The notes below the pieces were generated by a model. That model saw only the letters and a list, made by a program, of their open reading frames with translations, was not told the origin of the DNA and searched no databases. This document shows, one piece after another, positions 6,878-15,368 of a stretch of DNA of 64,000 nt (positions within the stretch are counted from its first letter, which is position 1; each line of letters starts with the position of its first letter). The translations under genes were made by a program, and so were the position numbers. This DNA comes from Cellulophaga omnivescoria (GTDB lineage Bacteria; Bacteroidota; Bacteroidia; Flavobacteriales; Flavobacteriaceae): contig NZ_MDDP01000018.1 in the NCBI RefSeq assembly GCF_001999725.1, forward strand, positions 42,794-106,793, given 5' to 3'.

Positions 6878-9800
6878 TTATAAGTCTAGAATTACAAACA
6901 TAAATTCGGAGTCAAACCTTGCTCTGTCTGATCCTCCGTTATCATTATCTCCAACAATAACATCAAATCCAGCAGTTGTTTGGTTGCTATAAGAAATTCC
7001 TGGGTCATCGTTGCCAGCACCAGCTCTTCCAGGCTGACTTAATTGGATAATGTAGTTAGCATCAGAAACAGTTCCTGCTGGTAAATTAACTCTGTAATGT
7101 CCAGCTCCAACTTGTTTAACAACAGTAACACCTGTTGTACCTTTTAATATTACACCAAGAGCATTTACTTTTCCTATTGCTTTTACCATACTATTGTAAA
7201 ATGCACCACCATCAGTTCCTGGAGTAATATCATTATTGGTGTCAGCAGAAATAACTTCTGCAGTTTGTGTTATTGCAGATTCGTTTACATAACTAATAAC
7301 ACCAGAAGTATCATCTTGACTTAAATTTGTGACACTTCCGCCTATTATACCACTAATTTGAGTGTCTACATAAGTTTTAACTGCATTTTGGGTAGGATAT
7401 AAAGTTGAAGATGGCGATGTGTCTCCTAAATCTGTAGCATCAGATTTGTTTGTTAAATCTTCTTTTAAAGCAATAGCAGCATCAGCATCAGCCTCGTTAT
7501 TATTGACATCCGTTTGTACAGCATTAATAGCGTTTGTAGTTGCTGTATTGTTAGTGGTTAATTCGGTTTCTGTAACAAAAGTTCCGTCTAAGTCTTGAGA
7601 TAATGTTCCATCTGCATCTGTAATTTCTAAAGCAGTACCATTTAAAGTAAATCCTGTGTTTACCTCGTTGGTAGCATCAGTATCACCATCAGCAGAATTA
7701 GAAGCAGCAACTTGTGTGTCTACATAAGTTTTAACAGCATTTTGAGTAGGAAAAGCATCATCAGAAGTTCCTAAAGCTACGTTGGTAGACTTGTTGGCAG
7801 CATCTTCTTTTAAAGCGATAGCTGTATTTGCAGCAGTTTCGTTGGCATCAACATCAGTTTGTACTGCATTAATAGCGTTTGTAGTTGCAGTATTGTTAGC
7901 TGTTAATTCAGTTTCTGTAACAAACGTACCGTCTAAGTCTTGAGATAATGTTCCATCTGCATCTGTAATTTCTAAAGCTGTGCCGTTTAAAGTAAATCCT
8001 GTGTTTACCTCGTTGGTAGCATCAGTATCACCATCAGCAGAATTAGAAGCAGCAACTTGTGCATCTACATAAGTTTTAACAGCATTTTGAGTAGGGAAAG
8101 CAACATCAGAAGTTCCTAAAGCTACGTTGGTAGATTTATTAGCAGCATCTTCTTTTAAAGCGATAGCTGTATTTGCAGCAGTTTCGTTGGCATCAACATC
8201 AGTTTGTACTGCATTAATAGCGTTTGTAGTTGCTGTATTGTTAGCTGTTAATTCAGTTTCTGTAACAAACGTACCGTCTAAATCTTGAGATAATGTTCCA
8301 TCTGCATCTGTAATTTCTAAAGCAGTACCGTTTAAAGTAAATCCTGTGTTTACCTCGTTGGTAGCATCCGTATCACCATCAGCAGAATTAGAAGCAGCAA
8401 CTTGTGCGTCTACATAAGTTTTAACTGCATTTTGAGTAGGAAAAGCATCATCAGAAGTTCCTAAAGCTACGTTGGTAGATTTGTTAGCAGCATCTTCTTT
8501 TAAAGCGATAGCTGTATTTGCAGCCGCTTCATTATTGTCTACATCCGTTTGTACCGCATTAATAGCGTTTGTAGTTGCTGTATTGTTAGCTGTTAATTCA
8601 GTTTCTGTAACAAAAGTTCCGTCTAAGTCTTGCGATAATGTACCGTCTGCATCTGTAATTTCTAAAGCAGTACCGTTTAAAGTAAATCCTGTGTTTACCT
8701 CGTTGGTAGCATCCGTATCGCCATCAGCAGAATTAGAAGCAGCAACTTGTGCGTCTACATAAGTTTTAACAGCATTTTGAGTAGGAAAGGCATCATCTGA
8801 AGTTCCTAAAGCTACGTTGGTAGACTTGTTAGCAGCATCTTCTTTTAAAGCGATAGCTGTATTTGCAGCCGCTTCATTATTGTCTACATCCGTTTGTACA
8901 GCATTAATAGCGTTTGTAGTTGCTGTATTGTTAGTGGTTAATTCGGTTTCTGTAACAAATGTGCCGTCTAAATCTTGAGATAATGTTCCATCTGCATCTG
9001 TAATTTCTAAAGCAGTACCATTTAAAGTAAATCCTGTGTTTACCTCGTTGGTAGCATCAGTATCACCATCAGCAGAATTAGAAGCTGTAATTTGTGCATC
9101 TACGTAAGTTTTAACAGCATTTTGAGTAGGAAAGGCATCATCTGAAGTTCCTAAAGCTACGTTGGTAGACTTGTTAGCAGCATCTTCTTTTAAAGCGATA
9201 GCTGTATTTGCAGCCGCTTCATTATTATCCACATCAGTTTGCACGGCAGCAATAGCATTAGTTGCCGCTGTTTCGTTAGCGTCAATATCAGCCTGAATAG
9301 CATTTTCTGCATTTGTAGCTCTTGTGGTTTCTGTAGTTATTGCGGTAGCGTTATTAGAAATATTAGTTTGTAAAGTAGCATCGTCATAAAAAGCGCCGCC
9401 ATCAGCCCCAGCTGTAATATTATTGTTGGCATCTGTACTTATAATAACTTGGTTAGAAGCAGCAACTTGTGCATCTACATAAGTTTTAACAGCATTTTGA
9501 GTAGGGAAAGCATCGTCAGAAGTTCCTAAAGCCACGTTGGTAGACTTGTTAGCTGCATCTTCTTTAAGGTTTATAGCATTGGTGGCAGCAATTTCATTAG
9601 CATCAACATCAGCCTGAATAGCATTTTCTGCATTTGTAGCTCTTGTGGTTTCTGTAGTTATTGCGGTAGCGTTATTAGAAATATTAGTTTGTAAAGTAGC
9701 ATCATCATAAAAAGCACCACCATCAGCCCCAGTGGTAATATCATTGTTGGCATCTGTACTTACAATAACTTGAGTAGAAGCAATTATTTGAGCATCTACA

Positions 9801-12800
9801 TAACTTTTAGAGGTAGCATCTTGTGGGTTTACAGGGTTTGCTATTGAGGTTACAGCATTACCGCCCATTGTTAAAGGACCTGTCATAGCATCACCAATAA
9901 TATTAACATAACGAGCATCATTAGTAGATAAGTCTGTGGCTACCTCTTGCCATCCGGTTGGATCATCATATATAAAAGCAACACCATTTCTATCTGTATT
10001 AGGGGCTACTTCACCAGATACAATGTAAATGTCAGAGTCTACTCCAGTTGCAGGTCTATCAGATTCAAGTCCAGTTGAAACACTAGATAGTACAACAGCT
10101 ACATTTCCATTTGCAGTAGGATTTACACCATTTACACTTCTTACAATATTAGGTATTGTTGTTACTCCATTAATTTCATCTGTAAAAACTAAGCTGTTTT
10201 CAGAGCCAGCTGGACTCTCTAATTTGGATACCGTTTCGTTATCTAATATCCAATTAGTTCCGTTCCATCTCATTATTTGACCATTGCTAGTTCCGTTAGC
10301 TAACTTATCTAAAGTAACATTATCATTAGCAATTTTACTTGCTATTATGGCATTATCTGCAATACTAAGGCTTACATTTTCAAATGCAGCATTAGTACCA
10401 CCTGTAACATCAATATCTGTTGAGGTTATATTGCCATCAGCTTGTGCATCTACATATGTTTTAACTGCATTTTGAGTAGGGAATAAAGTAGAAGAAGGAG
10501 ATGTGTTGCCTAAATCAGTTGCATCAGATTTATTGGCAGTATCTTCTTTAAGGTCGATAGCGTCATTAGTTGCAGTTTCATTAGCGTCAACATCTGCTTG
10601 TACCGCAGCAATTGCGTTAGTTGCCGCAGATTCGTTGGCATCAACATCAGCCTGAATAGCATTTTCTGCATTTGTAGCTCTTGTGGTTTCTGTAGTGATT
10701 GCAGTAGCATTATTGGCAATATTAGTTTGCAAAGCAGCATCGTCATAAAAAGCACCACCATCAACCCCAGCTGTAATATTATTGTTGGCATCTGTACTTA
10801 CAATAACTTGGTTAGAAGCAGCAACTTGTGCATCTACATAAGTTTTAACAGCATTTTGAGTAGGAAAAGCATCGTCAGAAGTTCCTAGAGCTACGTTGGT
10901 AGATTTGTTAGCAGCATCTTCTTTTAAAGCGATAGCTGTATTTGCAGCGGCTTCGTTATTATCAACATCCGTTTGTACCGCATTAATAGCGTTTGTAGTT
11001 GCAGTATTGTTAGCTGTTAATTCAGTTTCTGTAACAAATGTGCCGTCTAAGTCTTGAGACAAAGTACCATCTGCATCTGTAATTTCTAAAGCAGTACCGT
11101 TTAAAGTAAATCCTGTGTTTACCTCGTTGGTAGCATCCGTATCGCCATCAGCAGAATTAGAAGCTGTAATTTGTGCATCTACATAAGTTTTAACTGCTAG
11201 TTCGGTTGGGAATTTTGTATTTGTGGCATCTGCTAAATTTACATCGTCCGATTTATTAGCAGCGTCTTCTTTATCATTCTGTAAATTTGTGATTGCTGTG
11301 TTTGCAGCGGCTTCGTTATTATCAACATCCGTTTGTACCGCATTAATAGCGTTTGTAGTTGCTGTATTGTTAGTGGTTAATTCAGTTTCTGTAACAAAAG
11401 TTCCGTCTAAGTCTTGAGACAAAGTACCATCTGCATCTGTAATTTCCAAAGCAGTACCGTTTAAAGTAAATCCTGTGTTTACCTCGTTGGTAGCATCCGT
11501 ATCGCCATCAGCAGAATTAGAAGCTGTAATTTGTGCATCTACATAAGTTTTAACTGCTAGTTCGGTTGGAAATTTTGTATTTGTTGCATCCGCTAAATTT
11601 ACATCGTCCGATTTATTAGCAGCGTCTTCTTTATCATTTTGTAAATTTGTGATTGCTGTGTTTGCAGCCGCTTCATTATTATCCACATCCGTTTGTACCG
11701 CATTAATAGCGTTTGTAGTTGCAGTATTGTTAGCTGTTAATTCAGTTTCTGTAACAAATGTGCCGTCTAAATCTTGAGACAAAGTACCATCTGCATCTGT
11801 AATTTCTAAAGCTGTTCCGTTTAAAGTAAATCCTGTGTTTACCTCGTTTGTAGCATCCGTATCGCCATCAGCAGAATTAGAAGCAGCAACTTGTGCATCT
11901 ACATAAGTTTTAACAGCATTTTGAGTAGGAAAAGCATCATCTGAAGTTCCTAAAGCTACGTTGGTAGATTTATTAGCAGCATCTTCTTTATCATTCTGTA
12001 AATTTGTGATTGCTGTGTTTGCAGCAGTTATAGCAGCATCAGCATCAGCCTCGTTATTATTGACATCCGTTTGTACCGCATTAATAGCGTTTGTAGTTGC
12101 GGTATTGTTAGCTGTTAATTCAGTTTCTGTAACAAAAGTTCCGTCTAAGTCTTGAGACAAAGTACCGTCTGCATCTGTAATTTCTAAAGCTGTGCCGTTT
12201 AAAGTAAATCCTGTGTTTACCTCGTTGGTAGCATCAGTATCACCATCAGCAGAATTAGAAGCTGTAATTTGTGCATCCACATAAGTTTTAACAGCATTTT
12301 GAGTAGGGAAAGCATCATCTGAAGTTCCTAAAGCTACGTTGGTAGACTTATTAGCAGCGTCTTCTTTTAAAGCGATAGCTGTATTTGCAGCGGTTTCATT
12401 ATTATCCACATCGGTTTGTACCGCATTAATAGCGTTTGTAGTTGCTGTATTGTTAGTGGTTAATTCAGTTTCTGTAACAAAAGTTCCGTCTAAGTCTTGA
12501 GACAAAGTACCATCAGCATCTGTAATTTCTAAAGCAGTACCGTTTAAAGTAAATCCTGTGTTTACCTCGTTGGTAGCATCCGTATCGCCATCAGCAGAAT
12601 TAGAAGCTGTAATTTGTGCGTCTACATAAGTTTTAACTGCTAGTTCGGTTGGAAATTTTGTATTTGTTGCATCCGCTAAATTTACATCGTCCGATTTATT
12701 AGCAGTGTCTTCTTTATCATTCTGTAAATTTGTGATTGCTGTGTTTGCAGCAGTTATAGCAGCATCAGCATCAGCCTCGTTATTATTGACATCCGTTTGT

Positions 12801-13840
12801 ACCGCATTAATAGCGTTTGTAGTTGCTGTATTGTTAGCTGTTAATTCAGTTTCTGTAACAAATGTGCCGTCTAAATCTTGAGACAAAGTACCATCTGCAT
12901 CTGTAATTTCTAAATCAGTACCGTTTAAAGTAAATCCTGTGTTTACCTCGTTTGTAGCATCCGTATCGCCATCAGCAGAATTAGAAGCAGCAACTTGTGC
13001 GTCTACATAAGTTTTAACAGCATTTTGAGTAGGAAAAGCATCATCTGAAGTTCCTAGAGCTACGTTGGTAGATTTATTAGCAGCATCTTCTTTTAAAGCG
13101 ATAGCTGTATTTGCAGCCGCTTCATTATTATCAACATCCGTTTGTACTGTATTAATAGCGTTTGTAGTTGCTGTATTGTTAGCTGTTAATTCAGTTTCTG
13201 TAACAAATGTACCGTCTAAGTCTTGCGATAACGTACCATCTGCATCTGTAATTTCTAAAGCTGTACCGTTTAAAGTAAATCCTGTGTTTACTTCGTTGGT
13301 AGCATCCGCATCCGCATCATCAACATTTAAAACTACAGAGCCACCATTTTCTAAAGTTAGGTTTCCAGCTGTTCCATTTGTACTTATAGCTTGGTTGTCA
13401 GTTCCCGTAAAATTTACTGGAGTTCCATTGCCATTAGTGTAGCTAAAAGTTCCGTCTCCGTTAGCTGTTAATTGTGATTTTGTGATGGTTACCGTAACGT
13501 TATTTTCGTTTGTGTAGGAAAACGTACCGTCGTTATTATCAAAAATAACTGTCTTTGTTTCATTAAAAGAATTTGTGTTGCACAAAGATTGCCATAGTAT
13601 ACCGTTGTACTGAAACATACAATTTTCATCTGTATTATACACCATAGCGCCAGTTAGGGGAGTAATGGCTAGCATTTGTGCATTGGTAACTCTGGTTAAT
13701 ATTAATACTTTGTCCGTACTTTCTAACTCTAAAATAGAGGAAGGATGTATCGTATTTATATCATTACCTATTTTTACCTGCCCATAAGAGTAATGAGCAA
13801 AAGCAAAAAAACTGATTAATAATAATTTGTTGATTTTCAT
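6878..13840 (-). CDS. Giant repetitive fibre-like secreted protein (2320 aa)
   Basis: Signal peptide MKINKLLLISFFAFAHYSYG, then a cap module at residues 21-92 (SILELESTDKVLILTR, GAMVYNTDENCMFQYNGILW) shared with the 999-aa protein. Twelve copies of a 115-127-residue unit follow in two blocks: seven at about residues 177-1000 and five at about 1455-2157. Each unit has a short beta-like part (GFTLNGTALEITDADGTLSQ), an Ala/Asn-rich part predicted helical or coiled coil (AINAVQTDVDNNEAAANTAI) and a linker (FPTQNAVKTYVDAQ) common in phage tail fibres. The central part has GDAMTGPLTMGGNAVTSIAN, a tail-fibre motif. The C-terminal about 160 residues look like a globular tip. No T9SS or anchoring domain is seen. 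Composition is Asn/Thr/Ala/Asp-rich. The gene lies between two fibre/T9SS pairs on the same strand. A trimeric fibre or adhesin is inferred. Confidence 0.8.
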   Translation of the reverse strand: MKINKLLLISFFAFAHYSYGQVKIGNDINTIHPSSILELESTDKVLILTRVTNAQMLAITPLTGAMVYNTDENCMFQYNGILWQSLCNTNSFNETKTVIFDNNDGTFSYTNENNVTVTITKSQLTANGDGTFSYTNGNGTPVNFTGTDNQAISTNGTAGNLTLENGGSVVLNVDDADADATNEVNTGFTLNGTALEITDADGTLSQDLDGTFVTETELTANNTATTNAINTVQTDVDNNEAAANTAIALKEDAANKSTNVALGTSDDAFPTQNAVKTYVDAQVAASNSADGDTDATNEVNTGFTLNGTDLEITDADGTLSQDLDGTFVTETELTANNTATTNAINAVQTDVNNNEADADAAITAANTAITNLQNDKEDTANKSDDVNLADATNTKFPTELAVKTYVDAQITASNSADGDTDATNEVNTGFTLNGTALEITDADGTLSQDLDGTFVTETELTTNNTATTNAINAVQTDVDNNETAANTAIALKEDAANKSTNVALGTSDDAFPTQNAVKTYVDAQITASNSADGDTDATNEVNTGFTLNGTALEITDADGTLSQDLDGTFVTETELTANNTATTNAINAVQTDVNNNEADADAAITAANTAITNLQNDKEDAANKSTNVALGTSDDAFPTQNAVKTYVDAQVAASNSADGDTDATNEVNTGFTLNGTALEITDADGTLSQDLDGTFVTETELTANNTATTNAINAVQTDVDNNEAAANTAITNLQNDKEDAANKSDDVNLADATNTKFPTELAVKTYVDAQITASNSADGDTDATNEVNTGFTLNGTALEITDADGTLSQDLDGTFVTETELTTNNTATTNAINAVQTDVDNNEAAANTAITNLQNDKEDAANKSDDVNLADATNTKFPTELAVKTYVDAQITASNSADGDTDATNEVNTGFTLNGTALEITDADGTLSQDLDGTFVTETELTANNTATTNAINAVQTDVDNNEAAANTAIALKEDAANKSTNVALGTSDDAFPTQNAVKTYVDAQVAASNQVIVSTDANNNITAGVDGGAFYDDAALQTNIANNATAITTETTRATNAENAIQADVDANESAATNAIAAVQADVDANETATNDAIDLKEDTANKSDATDLGNTSPSSTLFPTQNAVKTYVDAQADGNITSTDIDVTGGTNAAFENVSLSIADNAIIASKIANDNVTLDKLANGTSNGQIMRWNGTNWILDNETVSKLESPAGSENSLVFTDEINGVTTIPNIVRSVNGVNPTANGNVAVVLSSVSTGLESDRPATGVDSDIYIVSGEVAPNTDRNGVAFIYDDPTGWQEVATDLSTNDARYVNIIGDAMTGPLTMGGNAVTSIANPVNPQDATSKSYVDAQIIASTQVIVSTDANNDITTGADGGAFYDDATLQTNISNNATAITTETTRATNAENAIQADVDANEIAATNAINLKEDAANKSTNVALGTSDDAFPTQNAVKTYVDAQVAASNQVIISTDANNNITAGADGGAFYDDATLQTNISNNATAITTETTRATNAENAIQADIDANETAATNAIAAVQTDVDNNEAAANTAIALKEDAANKSTNVALGTSDDAFPTQNAVKTYVDAQITASNSADGDTDATNEVNTGFTLNGTALEITDADGTLSQDLDGTFVTETELTTNNTATTNAINAVQTDVDNNEAAANTAIALKEDAANKSTNVALGTSDDAFPTQNAVKTYVDAQVAASNSADGDTDATNEVNTGFTLNGTALEITDADGTLSQDLDGTFVTETELTANNTATTNAINAVQTDVDNNEAAANTAIALKEDAANKSTNVALGTSDDAFPTQNAVKTYVDAQVAASNSADGDTDATNEVNTGFTLNGTALEITDADGTLSQDLDGTFVTETELTANNTATTNAINAVQTDVDANETAANTAIALKEDAANKSTNVALGTSDVAFPTQNAVKTYVDAQVAASNSADGDTDATNEVNTGFTLNGTALEITDADGTLSQDLDGTFVTETELTANNTATTNAINAVQTDVDANETAANTAIALKEDAANKSTNVALGTSDDAFPTQNAVKTYVDTQVAASNSADGDTDATNEVNTGFTLNGTALEITDADGTLSQDLDGTFVTETELTTNNTATTNAINAVQTDVNNNEADADAAIALKEDLTNKSDATDLGDTSPSSTLYPTQNAVKTYVDTQISGIIGGSVTNLSQDDTSGVISYVNESAITQTAEVISADTNNDITPGTDGGAFYNSMVKAIGKVNALGVILKGTTGVTVVKQVGAGHYRVNLPAGTVSDANYIIQLSQPGRAGAGNDDPGISYSNQTTAGFDVIVGDNDNGGSDRARFDSEFMFVILDL
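7370..9480 (-). repeat. C-terminal coding repeat block, 5 units of 345 bp
   Basis: The anchor GTAAATCCTGTGTTTAC (plus strand) occurs at 7647, 7992, 8337, 8682 and 9027, an exact 345-bp period, so each unit encodes 115 residues. Units differ by scattered silent or conservative changes only. Boundaries are approximate. Confidence 0.95.
10840..13310 (-). repeat. N-terminal coding repeat block, 7 units of 345-381 bp
   Basis: The same anchor occurs at 11106, 11466, 11826, 12204, 12549, 12930 and 13275. Steps are 360, 360, 378, 345, 381 and 345 bp; the extra 15-36 bp encode added coiled-coil residues (ITNLQNDK or ITAANTAITNLQNDK) and an alternative linker (VNLADATNTKFPTELAVKTY). All length changes are multiples of three, so the frame is kept. 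Confidence 0.95.
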
Positions 13841-13891
13841 AAATATGTGTAATGGTTAACAATTGTAAATTAAAAAAATAACAGTTTGGTT

Positions 13892-13921
13892 AATAAAGTT
13901 TGTTGTAAAACAACCTTTATT
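13892..13921. repeat. 13-bp inverted repeat with 4-base loop
   Basis: AATAAAGTTTGTT and AACAACCTTTATT pair over 13 bases with one mismatch around the loop GTAA. It lies 52 bases upstream of the giant-gene ATG. It could be an mRNA leader hairpin or a protein-binding palindrome. Confidence 0.65.
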
Positions 13922-13940
13922 GTATGCGTGATAGTTATTT

Positions 13941-13965
13941 GTTGATATAACTTTACTATATCAAC
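13941..13965. repeat. 9-bp perfect inverted repeat
   Basis: GTTGATATA and TATATCAAC separated by 7 bases. Its dyad shape fits a regulator operator, and it sits about 100-125 bases upstream of the giant-gene start, where a promoter would be expected. Confidence 0.55.
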
Positions 13966-14141
13966 TACTATATACAGACCTGGTTTTTAGTAGAGTTTGG
14001 CTAGTTGTTATCATAAAAATACAATAAAATGAGTTGTTTTTATGTATTTAATTTGACTTATTTTCTTACTATTTTGTATTACTTATGATTGGTGTTTTTT
14101 ATAACCTGTTGATTATCTTAAGGTAAGCTGTGTTTATAAAC

Positions 14142-14170
14142 AAAAAAACAGACCCGCTTGGTCTGTTTTT
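14142..14170 (-). terminator. Intrinsic terminator after T9SS gene 14208-15365
   Basis: Read on the minus strand, AAAAACAGACC pairs with GGTCTGTTTTT around AAGCG, ending in seven T, 38 bases past the stop. It separates the 999-aa/385-aa gene pair from the giant gene. Confidence 0.9.
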
Positions 14171-14207
14171 ACTTATAAATGATAATGATTTATTAACTTA
14201 TTTTTTT

Positions 14208-15365
14208 TTAATTGCCTGTGTCTGTGAGATATAAAAAGCCTTGGTATTCTAGTTGAAGATCGTCTAGAAAAACCAAATAAAAATAGATACCACTTGGTAA
14301 GCCTTCATTTCTTTGGTATACGTTATTGCTAGTGTTAGAGTAGCCGTTAAACTCATTTGTATAATTGTCTTTTTCAAAAACTTTAAGTCCGTTTCTATCA
14401 AAAATACGAAGACGATTGTTAGGGGATTCTTCTAGCTCAGGTATTATAAGATTGTCATTTATGCCATCACCATTTGGGCTAACATAATAATTATCTAGGT
14501 CTAATAGCTCTGTTGCAATTGCCATTTTAGCTAATGTAATAACTTCGTAGTCGTTTGGAACAAAGGTTTCTGAAGTTACTGCACCCTGGTTTAGATCTCC
14601 AATAGGGTCTACACTACCTAAACTAACCCATCTTCTTTGTATTCTGTGCCAACCCGCAATACCTACTTGGTAATACTCATCTACTAGGTTTGCAATATTG
14701 CTACGGTTGTTCCACGAGATACTAACGGTAGATGGTAGGCTACTATCTATATCCCAAAACTCTGTAGTGCTCACAGCTCTAACTTCTTTTTCTTTACTAT
14801 TGGTATTAAAACTTGTGCTAAATGTTGATGGCAGGTTGGGATCCTCAAAAAAATAAGCACATTTGGCTGATACATTTTCGCTTTGCGACTGCAATGTTAA
14901 AGGTCTAATGTAGCCAGAATCGCCAACGGTAAAAAAGAAATTTTGTTTTTGTTCTACTAGCATATACCCATCTACTTTAGACAGGTTAGACTCGCCAACC
15001 GTAAAAGCATTTTGAGTAAGTTTTAAGTTTTCTAATGGGTTGTTGCGGTAGGTAACAAAGTCGCCATCTACTAAATTTAAAGCATTAGTAGCAGTAATAG
15101 AAGTCTCTAAAATAGTTGCACTAAAAGGCTTGTACATTTCTACATCATAAAAAACAGGAATAAACGCGCCAGTAACACTAGTGGTTACTTGACCATAAAA
15201 ACCAAGTGTACCCAAATTTTGGTCAAATGTAGCATCGTTAATAAGGTTGGTGTGCAGCCCAAGAGTACCCGTATCGTGTATGCGTATGCTACCGTTGTTG
15301 TACATAGCATTTTGTGCTACGGCAACAGAACTACAACATAAAAATATGTAAAGAAAGTTTTTCAT
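14208..15365 (-). CDS. T9SS type B secreted protein, partner of fibre gene 15369-18368
   Basis: 385 aa with signal peptide MKNFLYIFLCCSSVAVAQ. Residues about 20-290 are paralogous to the protein at 4602-5750 (shared FDQN, TGAF.PVFYDVEM, YFFEDPNLPSTFSTSFNTN, VSTTEFWD, SETFVPNDYEVITLA). Residues about 293-385 are a gliding-motility/T9SS type B C-terminal domain: NYYVSPNGDGINDNLIIPEL, RLRIFDRNGLKVFEKDNY, PSGIYFYLVFLDD. It starts 3 bp after the stop of the 999-aa fibre gene and is followed by a strong terminator, so the two form a discrete bicistron. The N-terminal domain is not one I can name; secretion to the surface is well supported, function is not known. Confidence 0.88.
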   Translation of the reverse strand: MKNFLYIFLCCSSVAVAQNAMYNNGSIRIHDTGTLGLHTNLINDATFDQNLGTLGFYGQVTTSVTGAFIPVFYDVEMYKPFSATILETSITATNALNLVDGDFVTYRNNPLENLKLTQNAFTVGESNLSKVDGYMLVEQKQNFFFTVGDSGYIRPLTLQSQSENVSAKCAYFFEDPNLPSTFSTSFNTNSKEKEVRAVSTTEFWDIDSSLPSTVSISWNNRSNIANLVDEYYQVGIAGWHRIQRRWVSLGSVDPIGDLNQGAVTSETFVPNDYEVITLAKMAIATELLDLDNYYVSPNGDGINDNLIIPELEESPNNRLRIFDRNGLKVFEKDNYTNEFNGYSNTSNNVYQRNEGLPSGIYFYLVFLDDLQLEYQGFLYLTDTGN

Positions 15366-15368
15366 AGT

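Larger units (their letters stand above)
13841..14207. other. 367-bp gap upstream of giant gene: two hairpins and a terminator
   Basis: No convincing ORF on either strand. The part next to the giant gene start holds two inverted repeats (13892-13921 and 13941-13965), and the far end holds the terminator of the upstream T9SS gene (14142-14170). No TAnnTTTG element was found for the giant gene; its promoter is unresolved. Confidence 0.7.

Noticed and set aside
7370..13310. CRISPR-like regular repeats
   Set aside because: Period is 345-381 bp, repeats are coding and nearly contiguous, with no short spacer/repeat pattern and no cas gene.
8472..13442. Several 63-125-codon plus-strand frames inside the giant gene
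   Set aside because: They repeat with the 345-bp unit and are antisense shadows of it.
13892..13965. Invertible promoter (phase variation) upstream of the giant gene
   Set aside because: The two dyads have unrelated sequences, so they are not the matching inverted ends of one invertible segment, and no recombinase gene is near.
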